Shown piece by piece: positions 32,590 to 40,040 of a DNA stretch of 64,000 bases. The stretch comes from Planotetraspora phitsanulokensis (GTDB lineage: Bacteria; Actinomycetota; Actinomycetes; Streptosporangiales; Streptosporangiaceae). The notes beneath the pieces were generated by a model. It did no database searches. It worked only from the letters and a program-made list of their open reading frames with translations, and had not been told where the DNA came from. The number at the start of each line of letters is the position of its first letter. The first letter of the stretch is position 1. Position numbers and translations under genes: made by a program. The stretch covers positions 1 through 64,000 of the forward strand of contig NZ_BOOP01000020.1 in the NCBI RefSeq assembly GCF_016863295.1, written 5' to 3'.

Positions 32590-33597
32590 ATGCGCGCCGC
32601 GCTGGTAGAACACCTCCCCGACCGGCCCGCGCTCATCCGGCCCGGCGAACTCCTCACCTCGTCGCCGGCCGCCGCCGCCCGCTGGGCCGACGACGCCGCC
32701 CCCGCCGGTCCCCTCCACCATGTACGGCTGTCGCCCGGCGTGGACGTGCTCGACCTCACCGCCACGTTGCGTGACAGGGGCCACGTCGCGTCGCCCAACC
32801 ACCTCCTCGTCGGGCAACCGCTGTACTTCGGCGGTCCGGGCAGCAGGCCCACGCCCGCGGCCGCCGTGCCGTACGAGAAGGGTGAGCCCTGCGACGTCAC
32901 CGTCGGCGTCCTGGACACGGGCCTGGCACCCCATCCGTGGCTGCTCGACTGGTATCGGGACGACATCGCCGAGACGCCGGACGCCGACGGGGACGGCGCG
33001 CTCGACGAGCAGGCCGGGCACGGCACGTTCGTCGCCGGGCTGATCCTCCGGCAGGCTCCGGGCGTGCGCCTGCGCGCCCTGCGCCTGCTGGACAGTCACG
33101 GCGTCGGCGACGAGGCCGCCCTGCTGCGCGCGCTGGCCCGGCTTCGGCACGACCGGGTCGACGTGCTCAACCTCTCCTTCGGCGGTCACACCTTCGACGA
33201 CCGGCCGCCCGTGGGCCTGGAGGACGCGCTGGACGTCTTCCCCGCAGCCGTCGCCTGCGCGGGCAACACGGGGTCCTCACGGCCTTTCTGGCCCGCCGCG
33301 CTTCCCGACGTGCTCGCGGTGGGCGCCCTCGACGGGGACGCCCGGGCGGACTTCTCCGGGCACGGCCCGTGGGTGGACGCCTGCGCCGAGGGCGTCGGCC
33401 TGACGAGCAGCTTCGTCGAGCACTCCGGCTTCCACGGCTACGCCGCCTGGAGCGGCACGTCGTTCGCGACCGCGGTCGTCGCGGGGGCCGTCGCCCGCCT
33501 GTGCCGGGACATGCCGCCCCGGGACGCCGTACGGCGCGTGCTCGAGGGCGGCCGGCGAATTCCGGATCTCGGGGTCATGGTCACTCAGGATCGGTAG
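32590..33597 (+). CDS. S8 family serine peptidase (subtilase), cytosolic
   Basis: 335 aa. The subtilisin triad is complete: Asp in VGVLDTGLAPH, His in GHGTFVAGLI, Ser in GTSFATAVVAG, and the oxyanion Asn in ACAGNTGSS. The first 100 residues form an N-terminal region rather than a signal peptide, so the enzyme is predicted to stay in the cytosol. An intact active site without a secretory signal, next to a sigma factor and a CHAT protease, points to a regulated intracellular protease. It starts 192 bp from the divergent DUF3145 gene and is followed after 45 bp by the sigma factor gene. Confidence 0.9.
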   Translation: MRAALVEHLPDRPALIRPGELLTSSPAAAARWADDAAPAGPLHHVRLSPGVDVLDLTATLRDRGHVASPNHLLVGQPLYFGGPGSRPTPAAAVPYEKGEPCDVTVGVLDTGLAPHPWLLDWYRDDIAETPDADGDGALDEQAGHGTFVAGLILRQAPGVRLRALRLLDSHGVGDEAALLRALARLRHDRVDVLNLSFGGHTFDDRPPVGLEDALDVFPAAVACAGNTGSSRPFWPAALPDVLAVGALDGDARADFSGHGPWVDACAEGVGLTSSFVEHSGFHGYAAWSGTSFATAVVAGAVARLCRDMPPRDAVRRVLEGGRRIPDLGVMVTQDR

Positions 33598-33641
33598 TGT
33601 GCTCACGCAGCGTTCCCCCCTCGATGCGCGAAGTGACGTCC

Positions 33642-34163
33642 ATGACCGTAGAAGAGCCCCTCGCCCGCCTCGACCAGGCCGCGTGGGAAGACCTCGTCGC
33701 CCGCTTCGGCGGCCGGATGTGGGCGGTCGCCCGTGCCCTCGGGCTGGGCCCCGCCGACGCCGCCGACGCGGTTCAGGGAGCCTGGTTGCGGATGGTCGAG
33801 AACCTCGACGCGATCCGCGATCCCGAGCGGATCGGCGCGTGGCTCGTCACCACCACCCGGCACGAGGCCCTGCGGCTGAGCCGCCGGCGCCGGGGAGAGG
33901 TGGCGGCGGGCCACGAGTTGCCCGACGCCGTCCTGCCCGATCCGGCGGCGGCGGTCGTCGACGCGGACTTCGGCCGGCACGCCTGGCAGCGGCTCGAGTC
34001 CCTCGGCGAGCCCTGCCGTTCGCTTCTGCGCCTGTCCGTGCTCCGGCCGGAGGCCACGTACGCCCAGATCGCGATCCGTCTCGACATATCGCCAGGCAGC
34101 ATCGGCCCCACCCGGGCACGCTGCATGTCGCGGCTGCGCGGCCTGCTCGAGGAGTCCGCATGA
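33642..34163 (+). CDS. ECF-type RNA polymerase sigma factor
   Basis: 173 aa from the ATG at 33642; ATG 33624 and GTG 33633 are in frame and no start has a clear ribosome-binding site. Region 2 is seen in WEDLVARFGGRMWAVARALGLGPADAADAVQGAWLRMVENLDAIRDPERIGAWLVTTTRHEALRL, split here into its helices. Region 4 lies at the end (GEPCRSLLRLSVL, TYAQIAIRLDISPGSIGPTRARCMSRLRG). It would direct polymerase to a small regulon, perhaps its own cluster. No anti-sigma factor with a membrane segment is adjacent; the overlapping downstream protein may take that role. Confidence 0.85.
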   Translation: MTVEEPLARLDQAAWEDLVARFGGRMWAVARALGLGPADAADAVQGAWLRMVENLDAIRDPERIGAWLVTTTRHEALRLSRRRRGEVAAGHELPDAVLPDPAAAVVDADFGRHAWQRLESLGEPCRSLLRLSVLRPEATYAQIAIRLDISPGSIGPTRARCMSRLRGLLEESA

Positions 34164-34636
34164 GGGACGAGTACCTGCTCGCCGCGCTGCGGCTGGCCGC
34201 CGGCGCCGACCCGGTGCCCGGCCGCGTCGGCGCCGACGCCCGCGCGGCCTTCCACCTGCGCCTGCCCGGAGGCGTCGTCGCGGCGCCCGTCGAGGTCCGC
34301 GGACCGGCGGGCGCCAGGTCCGGCGATGGGACGCGGGGAGCGCCGGAGGACGACGGCCCGGGGATGCACCGGTTCTCGGTGGCCGGGCTCACCATCGATG
34401 TGGAGGCCGTCATAGCCGACGGCATCCTGGAGGTGGCCGGGCAGGTGTCCCCCGCTCCCGGCCCCGGCGCCGCCTGGCAGGCCGAGATCCGCACGTCGCA
34501 CGTCAGCAAGACGCGCGACCTGTCGGAGAACGGCCGGTTCGCCGTGGGGGGCCTGCCCACGGGCTGGGTCAGCGTGGTCTGCCACCGTCCCGGCGAGCCG
34601 CCGGTGTCCACCCGGTGGCTGCACGTCCGCTCGTGA
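34160..34636 (+). CDS. Unknown protein between sigma factor and CHAT protease
   Basis: 158 aa, ATGA overlap with the sigma gene and GTGA overlap with the CHAT gene. N-terminal 25 residues are helical (DEYLLAALRLAAGADPVPGRV). The rest looks all-beta, with FHLRLPGGVVAAPVEVRG, HRFSVAGLTIDVEAVIADGILEVAGQV and a closing GRFAVGGLPTGWVSVVCHRPG like a carboxypeptidase-regulatory or Ig-like sandwich. No Cys/His zinc motif of classical anti-sigma factors and no membrane segment. Not recognised. The overlaps imply fixed stoichiometry with its neighbours, so it could be an adaptor or cytosolic anti-sigma factor. Confidence 0.75.
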   Translation: MRDEYLLAALRLAAGADPVPGRVGADARAAFHLRLPGGVVAAPVEVRGPAGARSGDGTRGAPEDDGPGMHRFSVAGLTIDVEAVIADGILEVAGQVSPAPGPGAAWQAEIRTSHVSKTRDLSENGRFAVGGLPTGWVSVVCHRPGEPPVSTRWLHVRS

Positions 34637-37284
34637 CGCGTCCCGAGCCCGCCGCTGAGCGCGTGCCGCCGCAGGAGACGCCACACCGCCCGGAGACACC
34701 ACAGAAGACGCCACACCGCGCGGAGACGTCGGGGCGGGCGGAGACGCCGGAGCGGGCGGCCGCCCTCGTGGCGCGTGCGGAGGCCGCCGTCCTGCTCTCC
34801 GGCACCGACCCCCGCGTCGCGCTGGCGGAGGCGAGAGCCGTACTGGCGGAGACTGCGGGCGGGCCGTGCCCCGAGGCGCTCTCGGTCGCGCTGCGCGCGT
34901 CGGCTCTGGCGACGAGGGAGCTTGGCGACCTCACTCTGGCCGAGGAGCGGCTCCAGCAGGCGATCGCTGCCGGGGAGGGGCTGCCGCGACGCGTGGCACA
35001 GGCCCGGATGTCCCTGGTGACCGTTCGCGCCCAGCTCGGGGATCCCGAAGGCGGGCTGCGCCTGGCCGACCTGGCGGAGCGCGACCTCACGGGGAGCGAT
35101 CTGGCGCGACTCGGCGTGCAGCGCTCGGTGGCGCTCATCCTTCTCGGACGCCATGGGGAGGCCGTCCGCCACTGCGACGACGCTATCGAGTCGCTGGACG
35201 GCGATCCCAAGTTCCAGGCGGGCGGCCTGCTCAACCGGGGTCTGGCGCACACCTTCCTCGAGGAGTACGGCGCGGCGGAGGCCGACCTGTCGGCGTGCGC
35301 GAGTCTGGCCAGGCGGGCCGGCCTGGACCATGTGGCCATGCTGGCCGAGGGGAACCTCCCCTTCGTCGCCGCCCGGCGGGGGGACATCCCCGCGTCCTTC
35401 GAGAGGTACCACGCCGCCGAGTCGGCGTTGTCCGGCTATCCCGAGCGCCTCGCGGCGATGCGTACCGACTACGCGGAGGCGCTGCTGGCGGCACGCCTGC
35501 CCGGCGAGGCGCGTGCCGTCGTCGAACGGGCCGTGCCCGACCTGGAGGCGGCGGGAGCGCACGCGGCGCTTCCCGAGGCCCGGCTCCTGCTCGCCCGGGC
35601 GGAACTGCTCACCGGCGACGGCCACCGGGCCGCCGCGACGGCCGGAACCGCGCTCGCCGAGCTCGCCGGGCAGGGACGGTCGTCATGGGCGTCCCTGGCC
35701 GAGGAGGTCCTGCTGCGGGCCCGGGTCCTCCAGGAGGAGCCGGGTCACGACCTGCTGGCCGACCTCCTCACGTGCGCCGGGCGCCTGGCCGTCTCCGGGT
35801 GGACCGGCGACTCCCACGCGCTGCGGCTCACGGCCGCCGGCCTGGCCTGCCGGCTCGGCGACCTCGGGACCGCGCGGGAGCAGCTCGCGCTCCTGGCCGG
35901 ATCCCCCGCCAAGACCGTGATCAGGCAGCACGCCGCGGCGATGCTCCTGCACCTCGACGGCGACCGCTCCGGCGCCCTCGAGGCCGCGGCGGCGGGACTC
36001 GCCGCGGTCGCGTCCCAGGCCGACAGCGGGACGGCAGGCGTCACCACAGCGGGCACAGGGGCATCCGGCGTCGGCACGGCCGGAGCCGGCGCACCCGGCG
36101 GCCACGACACGGCCGAGCACACGACCCGGCAGCAGGCGGCCGGGGTGCAGACGGCCGGGGTGCACGCGGCCCGGGTGCACGCCGCCCGTCCGGCGGAGGA
36201 TCTCGCCGCGTTCGGCCTGCGGACGGCGCTCGGCGGCGGCGATCCCTGGACCGTCCTCACCTGGGCGGAGCGATGGCGGGCGATCGTCAGAGGCACACCG
36301 CCTCCCGCCGCCTTCACCCGCCCTCCTGTGGCCGATGGCACCCTCGTTGAGCTGGTACGGGACGAGGACGATCTCTGGGGGATCGCCGTCGGCTCACGGG
36401 GCTGCGCGTTGCATTCGCTCGGGTCCTACACCGCCGCGGTGGAGGCGACCGTCCGGATCAGGTACTGCCTGCGCCGCCGCAACCTGCGGGACGCCGAGGC
36501 CGCGGGCGGGCTGGACCACGAGCTGGAATCACTCGGCCGGCGGCTGCTCGGGCCCGTCGACCTGGGCGGCGGTCCGGTGCTCGTCGTCCCCACGGGATCG
36601 CTGTGCACGCTGCCGTGGCCGCTCCTTCCGTGCCTTCGCGGGCGGGCGGTGTCCGTGGCGGCCGAGGGCGCCTCCTGGCTCGCCGCGGACCGGCCGTCCG
36701 GCCCGCGAGAGCCGTACGGCGTGCCTGTGGTCGTCGCGCTGGCCGGGCCCGGGCTGGCCCACGCCGGGCCGGAGGCGGAGATGGTCGTCCGGACGCATCC
36801 GGGGGCCGAGCGGGCCGCCGGGACGAGGGCCGGGATGCTCGCGGCGCTGGAGCGGGCCGACGTGCTCCACGTGGCCGCGCACGGCATGTTCTCCCCGCGC
36901 AGCCCGATGTCGTCGCGGATCACCCTGGAGGACGGCCCCCTCATGGCGTACGAGCTGCGGCGGCTCCGGGCCGTCCCGCGACTGGTGGTCCTCTCCGCGT
37001 GCGACGCGGGCATGGCGCACGCGCCGGTGGACGGCGCCGTGCTCGGCCTGGCAGGGGCCTTCCTCGATCGCGGCGCAGCCTGCGTGGTCGCCGGGGTCGC
37101 CCCGGTGCGCGACGACGAGGCCTCGGCCCTCATGACGGTCTTCCACGCCTTCCTCGCCGACGGCCGCGCCCCGGCGGAGGCGCTGGGCGCGGCGGCCGCG
37201 AAGACCGGAGTCGGCGGCTTCGTGTGCTTCGGCGCGGGAGACGAGCGAGTGGACGGGACGCCGGAGCGGCCGGACCGAGGCTGA
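34633..37284 (+). CDS. CHAT-domain (caspase-fold) protease with TPR-like repeats
   Basis: 883 aa, GTG start overlapping the upstream stop. Residues about 60-480 are repeated helical pairs of TPR type (ALRASALATRELGDLTLAEERL, ARMSLVTVRAQLGDPEGGL, LNRGLAHTFLEEYGAAEADL). A low-complexity Ala/Gly/Thr linker (about 460-520) follows. The CHAT domain is at about 600-880 with catalytic His750 (VLHVAAHGMF) and Cys790 (VVLSACDAGMAH), then AGAFLDRGAACVVAGVAPVRDDEA. Such proteins are gingipain/caspase-like Cys proteases, as in TPR-CHAT of type III-E CRISPR, cleaving partners when the TPR part is triggered. Here the likely partner proteins are encoded upstream: a subtilase, a sigma factor and an unknown protein (inference). 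Confidence 0.9.
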   Translation: MTRPEPAAERVPPQETPHRPETPQKTPHRAETSGRAETPERAAALVARAEAAVLLSGTDPRVALAEARAVLAETAGGPCPEALSVALRASALATRELGDLTLAEERLQQAIAAGEGLPRRVAQARMSLVTVRAQLGDPEGGLRLADLAERDLTGSDLARLGVQRSVALILLGRHGEAVRHCDDAIESLDGDPKFQAGGLLNRGLAHTFLEEYGAAEADLSACASLARRAGLDHVAMLAEGNLPFVAARRGDIPASFERYHAAESALSGYPERLAAMRTDYAEALLAARLPGEARAVVERAVPDLEAAGAHAALPEARLLLARAELLTGDGHRAAATAGTALAELAGQGRSSWASLAEEVLLRARVLQEEPGHDLLADLLTCAGRLAVSGWTGDSHALRLTAAGLACRLGDLGTAREQLALLAGSPAKTVIRQHAAAMLLHLDGDRSGALEAAAAGLAAVASQADSGTAGVTTAGTGASGVGTAGAGAPGGHDTAEHTTRQQAAGVQTAGVHAARVHAARPAEDLAAFGLRTALGGGDPWTVLTWAERWRAIVRGTPPPAAFTRPPVADGTLVELVRDEDDLWGIAVGSRGCALHSLGSYTAAVEATVRIRYCLRRRNLRDAEAAGGLDHELESLGRRLLGPVDLGGGPVLVVPTGSLCTLPWPLLPCLRGRAVSVAAEGASWLAADRPSGPREPYGVPVVVALAGPGLAHAGPEAEMVVRTHPGAERAAGTRAGMLAALERADVLHVAAHGMFSPRSPMSSRITLEDGPLMAYELRRLRAVPRLVVLSACDAGMAHAPVDGAVLGLAGAFLDRGAACVVAGVAPVRDDEASALMTVFHAFLADGRAPAEALGAAAAKTGVGGFVCFGAGDERVDGTPERPDRG

Positions 37285-37313
37285 GGGCCTGAGGCGGAGG
37301 GCCTGAGGACGAG

Positions 37314-38126
37314 TCAGCCCGTGGCGACGGGCCGCGTGGGGTCGGCCACCCAGTTGGACCACGAACCGGCGTAGAGGGCGGCCGTGATGCCCGCCACCTC
37401 CAGCGCGAGGACCTCATGGGCGGCGGTGACGCCCGACCCGCAGTAGGCGCCCACCTGGACGCCGTCGACGACGCCCAGTGTGTTGAACCGCTCGCGCAGG
37501 AAACCCCGCGACCGGAACCGGCCGCCGGGCTCGACGTTCTGCGCCGTGGGGGCGCTGATCGCTCCGGGGATGTGGCCGGCCACCGGGTCGATGGGCTCGA
37601 CCTCGCCCCGGTAACGCTCGCCGGCCCTCGCGTCGAGCAGGACCCCGCTGTCCGCGAGCGCGGCGGCCTGGTCCGCGTCGAGCAGCGGCATACCGCCGGG
37701 GACCGCCTCGAAGTCGCCGGGCGGCACGTCGGCGCGGTCCTTCACTACGGGCAGCCCGGCCCTGGCCCACGCCCGCAGGCCCCCGTCGAGCACGCGGACG
37801 TCGCCGTGGCCGTAGTAGCGCAGCGTCCACCACGCGCGGGCGGCGGCCGTGGAGTCCGCGTCGTCGTAGACCACGACCGCTCGGGCCCCGGACACGCCGA
37901 GGCGGCGCATGGCGGCCTGGAAGGCGCCGGCGGCCGGCAGCGGGTGGCGTCCGCCGGGCCCGGCCGGGGCGGCGAGGTCGGCGTCGAGGTCGCAGAAGAC
38001 GGCGCCCGGGATGTGCCCCTCCGCGTAGGAATCGGCCCCGGGAGGACCGCCGAGCCTCCACCGCACGTCGAGAATGGCGACGTCGTGGAGCGCGGACAGC
38101 TCCTCCGGAGTGATCAGTGGGCTCAT
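37314..38126 (-). CDS. sseA: Thiosulfate/3-mercaptopyruvate sulfurtransferase
   Basis: 270 aa from the ATG at 38126 (AGGAGG upstream). Two rhodanese domains: the N-terminal inactive one (ILDVRWRLGG, EGHIPGAVFCDLD, VVVYDDADSTAAARAWW) and the C-terminal active one (LLDARAGERYRGEVEPIDPVAGHIPGA split here, and the loop AYCGSGVTA). The CGSGVT loop is typical of mercaptopyruvate-type enzymes. It moves sulfane sulfur to thiols or cyanide. Monocistronic. Confidence 0.92.
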   Translation of the reverse strand: MSPLITPEELSALHDVAILDVRWRLGGPPGADSYAEGHIPGAVFCDLDADLAAPAGPGGRHPLPAAGAFQAAMRRLGVSGARAVVVYDDADSTAAARAWWTLRYYGHGDVRVLDGGLRAWARAGLPVVKDRADVPPGDFEAVPGGMPLLDADQAAALADSGVLLDARAGERYRGEVEPIDPVAGHIPGAISAPTAQNVEPGGRFRSRGFLRERFNTLGVVDGVQVGAYCGSGVTAAHEVLALEVAGITAALYAGSWSNWVADPTRPVATG

Positions 38127-38196
38127 CGGAAACCTCCTGACGCGATGCGCCTCGTCATTGTGCCTGCTGCCCCGGGCCGAGATCCCTGCGCGGCCG

Positions 38197-39363
38197 TCAT
38201 CGGCGGATCCCAAGCAGGGGAACGGTCTGCTCGGCCGTCGTCAGCGAACCGTGGTAGCCGACGAGCGACGATTCGAGCGGTTCGGCGCGCGAGGCGACGA
38301 TCACGCAGTCGCCGTACGGCACCGCCATGACGTCGCCGATCCGGCCGAGCCACTCCTTCCGCACCGTGCGCCCGAACCAGCCCTCGGCGACGGCCTCCTC
38401 GCGCGAGACCACCCAGGCGCGGCCGTGGAAGACCGTGCGCCACGTCTCGAGGACGGCGGCCGCCGCGCCGGGAGCGGTGTAGACGTGACGGGCGCGGGCG
38501 TCGCCGCCCAGCATGACGACGCCCTCCTGGAGCACGGGCGACTCGTCCACGTCGACCTTGTCGACGGCGTTGATCATGCCGTGGTCGGCCGTCACGTACA
38601 GGGCCGACCCCGGCGGCATCCCCTCGGCGATCCGCTCCGCCATGCGGTCGACGATCGCCAGTTGTTCCAGCCACTGGGCGCTGCCCCACCCGGTCATGTG
38701 GCCCATGGCGTCGAGGTCGCCGTAGTAGACGACCACGTAGGAGCTCTCCGCCAGGGCCCGCCGCACGCCCTCGACCCGTTCGTCGACGGTCTCGGCGGCG
38801 TGATAGCGCACGCCCCGGTAGACCGCCCGGGTCAGCCCGGTGCCGTCGAAGGCCCCAGGGGCGACGTAGACGGGCCGGATCCCGTTGGCGTGCATCCGCT
38901 GGTAGACGGTGTCGGCCGGCTGCCAGACGTCGGGGTCGACGGGCAGGCCGGGAGCCGTCCAGCGCAGGCAGTTCAGCATCCGCCCCTCACCCGGGATCGC
39001 CATGGAGATGCCGATCATCCCGTGCTCGCCCGGCGGGGTGCCGGTGCCGAGCGTGGCCAGGCTCGTCGGGGTCGACGACGGGAAGCCCGCGGTGAGCGTC
39101 CGGCGCAGATGCGCGGACAGGAACGGCGCCGCGCCGGGATGGGCGGCGAGAAGCTCCGCCCCGAGCCCGTCGACGAGGAACAGGCACACCCGTTCGGCGG
39201 GTTCGAGGCCGAGGACGTTGGTGGTGGGCATCCCCAGGGAGGCGAGCAGGGACTCCGGCAGGTCCGCGAGCGAGGCCGTGCCGTACGCCGGTACGACGGG
39301 CACGGCCGGCGGCGTCTCGGACGCCGTAATGGGCCGCGGGCCGGAAATCCCCGACTCGGTCAC
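38197..39363 (-). CDS. Alkaline-phosphatase-fold nucleotide pyrophosphatase/phosphodiesterase
   Basis: 388 aa, GTG start with GGAGG 5 nt upstream. It has the alkaline phosphatase superfamily fold: LFLVDGLGAELL (first metal Asp), the catalytic Thr in GFPSSTPTSLATLGTG, GEHGMIGIS, YGDLDAMGHMTG, and the metal-binding VTADHGMINAVDKVD. Actinomycete members are annotated as nucleotide pyrophosphatases or phosphodiesterases. No signal peptide, so cytosolic. Its stop-start spacing to the DUF5998 gene upstream (27 bp) suggests an operon. Confidence 0.88.
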   Translation of the reverse strand: MTESGISGPRPITASETPPAVPVVPAYGTASLADLPESLLASLGMPTTNVLGLEPAERVCLFLVDGLGAELLAAHPGAAPFLSAHLRRTLTAGFPSSTPTSLATLGTGTPPGEHGMIGISMAIPGEGRMLNCLRWTAPGLPVDPDVWQPADTVYQRMHANGIRPVYVAPGAFDGTGLTRAVYRGVRYHAAETVDERVEGVRRALAESSYVVVYYGDLDAMGHMTGWGSAQWLEQLAIVDRMAERIAEGMPPGSALYVTADHGMINAVDKVDVDESPVLQEGVVMLGGDARARHVYTAPGAAAAVLETWRTVFHGRAWVVSREEAVAEGWFGRTVRKEWLGRIGDVMAVPYGDCVIVASRAEPLESSLVGYHGSLTTAEQTVPLLGIRR

Positions 39364-39390
39364 ATCGCCTCCAGGCTCAGTAGGGACGGA

Positions 39391-39984
39391 TCATCCGGTG
39401 GCGGCGCGGGCGGTGGCCTCCGAGAGCGCCTTGGCGAACGCCAGGACGTGGACGACCGCCTCGGGGCCGTCGGCCGCCTCGCTCACCCGGAGGGACAGGT
39501 CGTCGGCCGTGATCGCGCCGGTGTAGCCGTGATCGGCCTCGCAGTTCTCGTCTCCGCAGGTCGCGGGTTCGAGATCGAGATGAGAGATGGCGCCCCACCC
39601 GATGGTGAGCGTGACCTCGCTCGGGGCGACCCCCGGCACGTAGGACGCCGGGTCGGGGACGACCCTGGTCACCGCGACCGACTGGATCCGGCTGAGCCGC
39701 ACCGCCTCTGTGGTGGTGGAGGCGTGCGAGGCGGGCATGCCCTCGGCGGGAGGGTGTTCGTCGGTGTGGCAGACGAGCAGCCTGGTGGGCGAGAGCACCA
39801 GGACGGTGACGTGCCTGCGGACTTCCATCGCCGGGTCGAACGTGGCCTCGTGATGCACGACGTACGCCGTGACCTGCTCCTTGCCGAGCGCGGAGTCCAC
39901 GGCGTCAGCCACCAGGTCGGGGTAGTAGCCGCTGCGGTCGATGGCCTCGCGCATGCCCGCGGCGGAGACTCGGGTTTCCCTCAT
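39391..39984 (-). CDS. DUF5998 family protein
   Basis: 197 aa from the ATG at 39984 (AGGATGG upstream). Full-length match to the actinobacterial DUF5998 family: GMREAIDRSGYYPDLVADAVDSAL, EQVTAYVVHHEATFDPAMEVRRHVTVLVLSPTRLL in two blocks, CHTDEHPP, SRIQSVAVTRVV, and the Cys-containing EPATCGDENCEADHGYTG. The beta-rich core resembles a PH-like fold. Function unknown; usually encoded beside the phosphatase-fold gene, as here. Confidence 0.88.
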   Translation of the reverse strand: MRETRVSAAGMREAIDRSGYYPDLVADAVDSALGKEQVTAYVVHHEATFDPAMEVRRHVTVLVLSPTRLLVCHTDEHPPAEGMPASHASTTTEAVRLSRIQSVAVTRVVPDPASYVPGVAPSEVTLTIGWGAISHLDLEPATCGDENCEADHGYTGAITADDLSLRVSEAADGPEAVVHVLAFAKALSEATARAATG

Positions 39985-40040
39985 AGGTCCATCCTGCCCT
40001 GTAAGGGACACCGGTTTCACACCCGAGCGGCTCCGCCGCC

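Noticed and set aside
36030-36190. Possible recoding or repeat region in the CHAT gene linker (GTAG/TAGVH repeats)
   Set aside because: In-frame Ala/Gly/Thr low-complexity linker between TPR-like and CHAT parts; no frame break.
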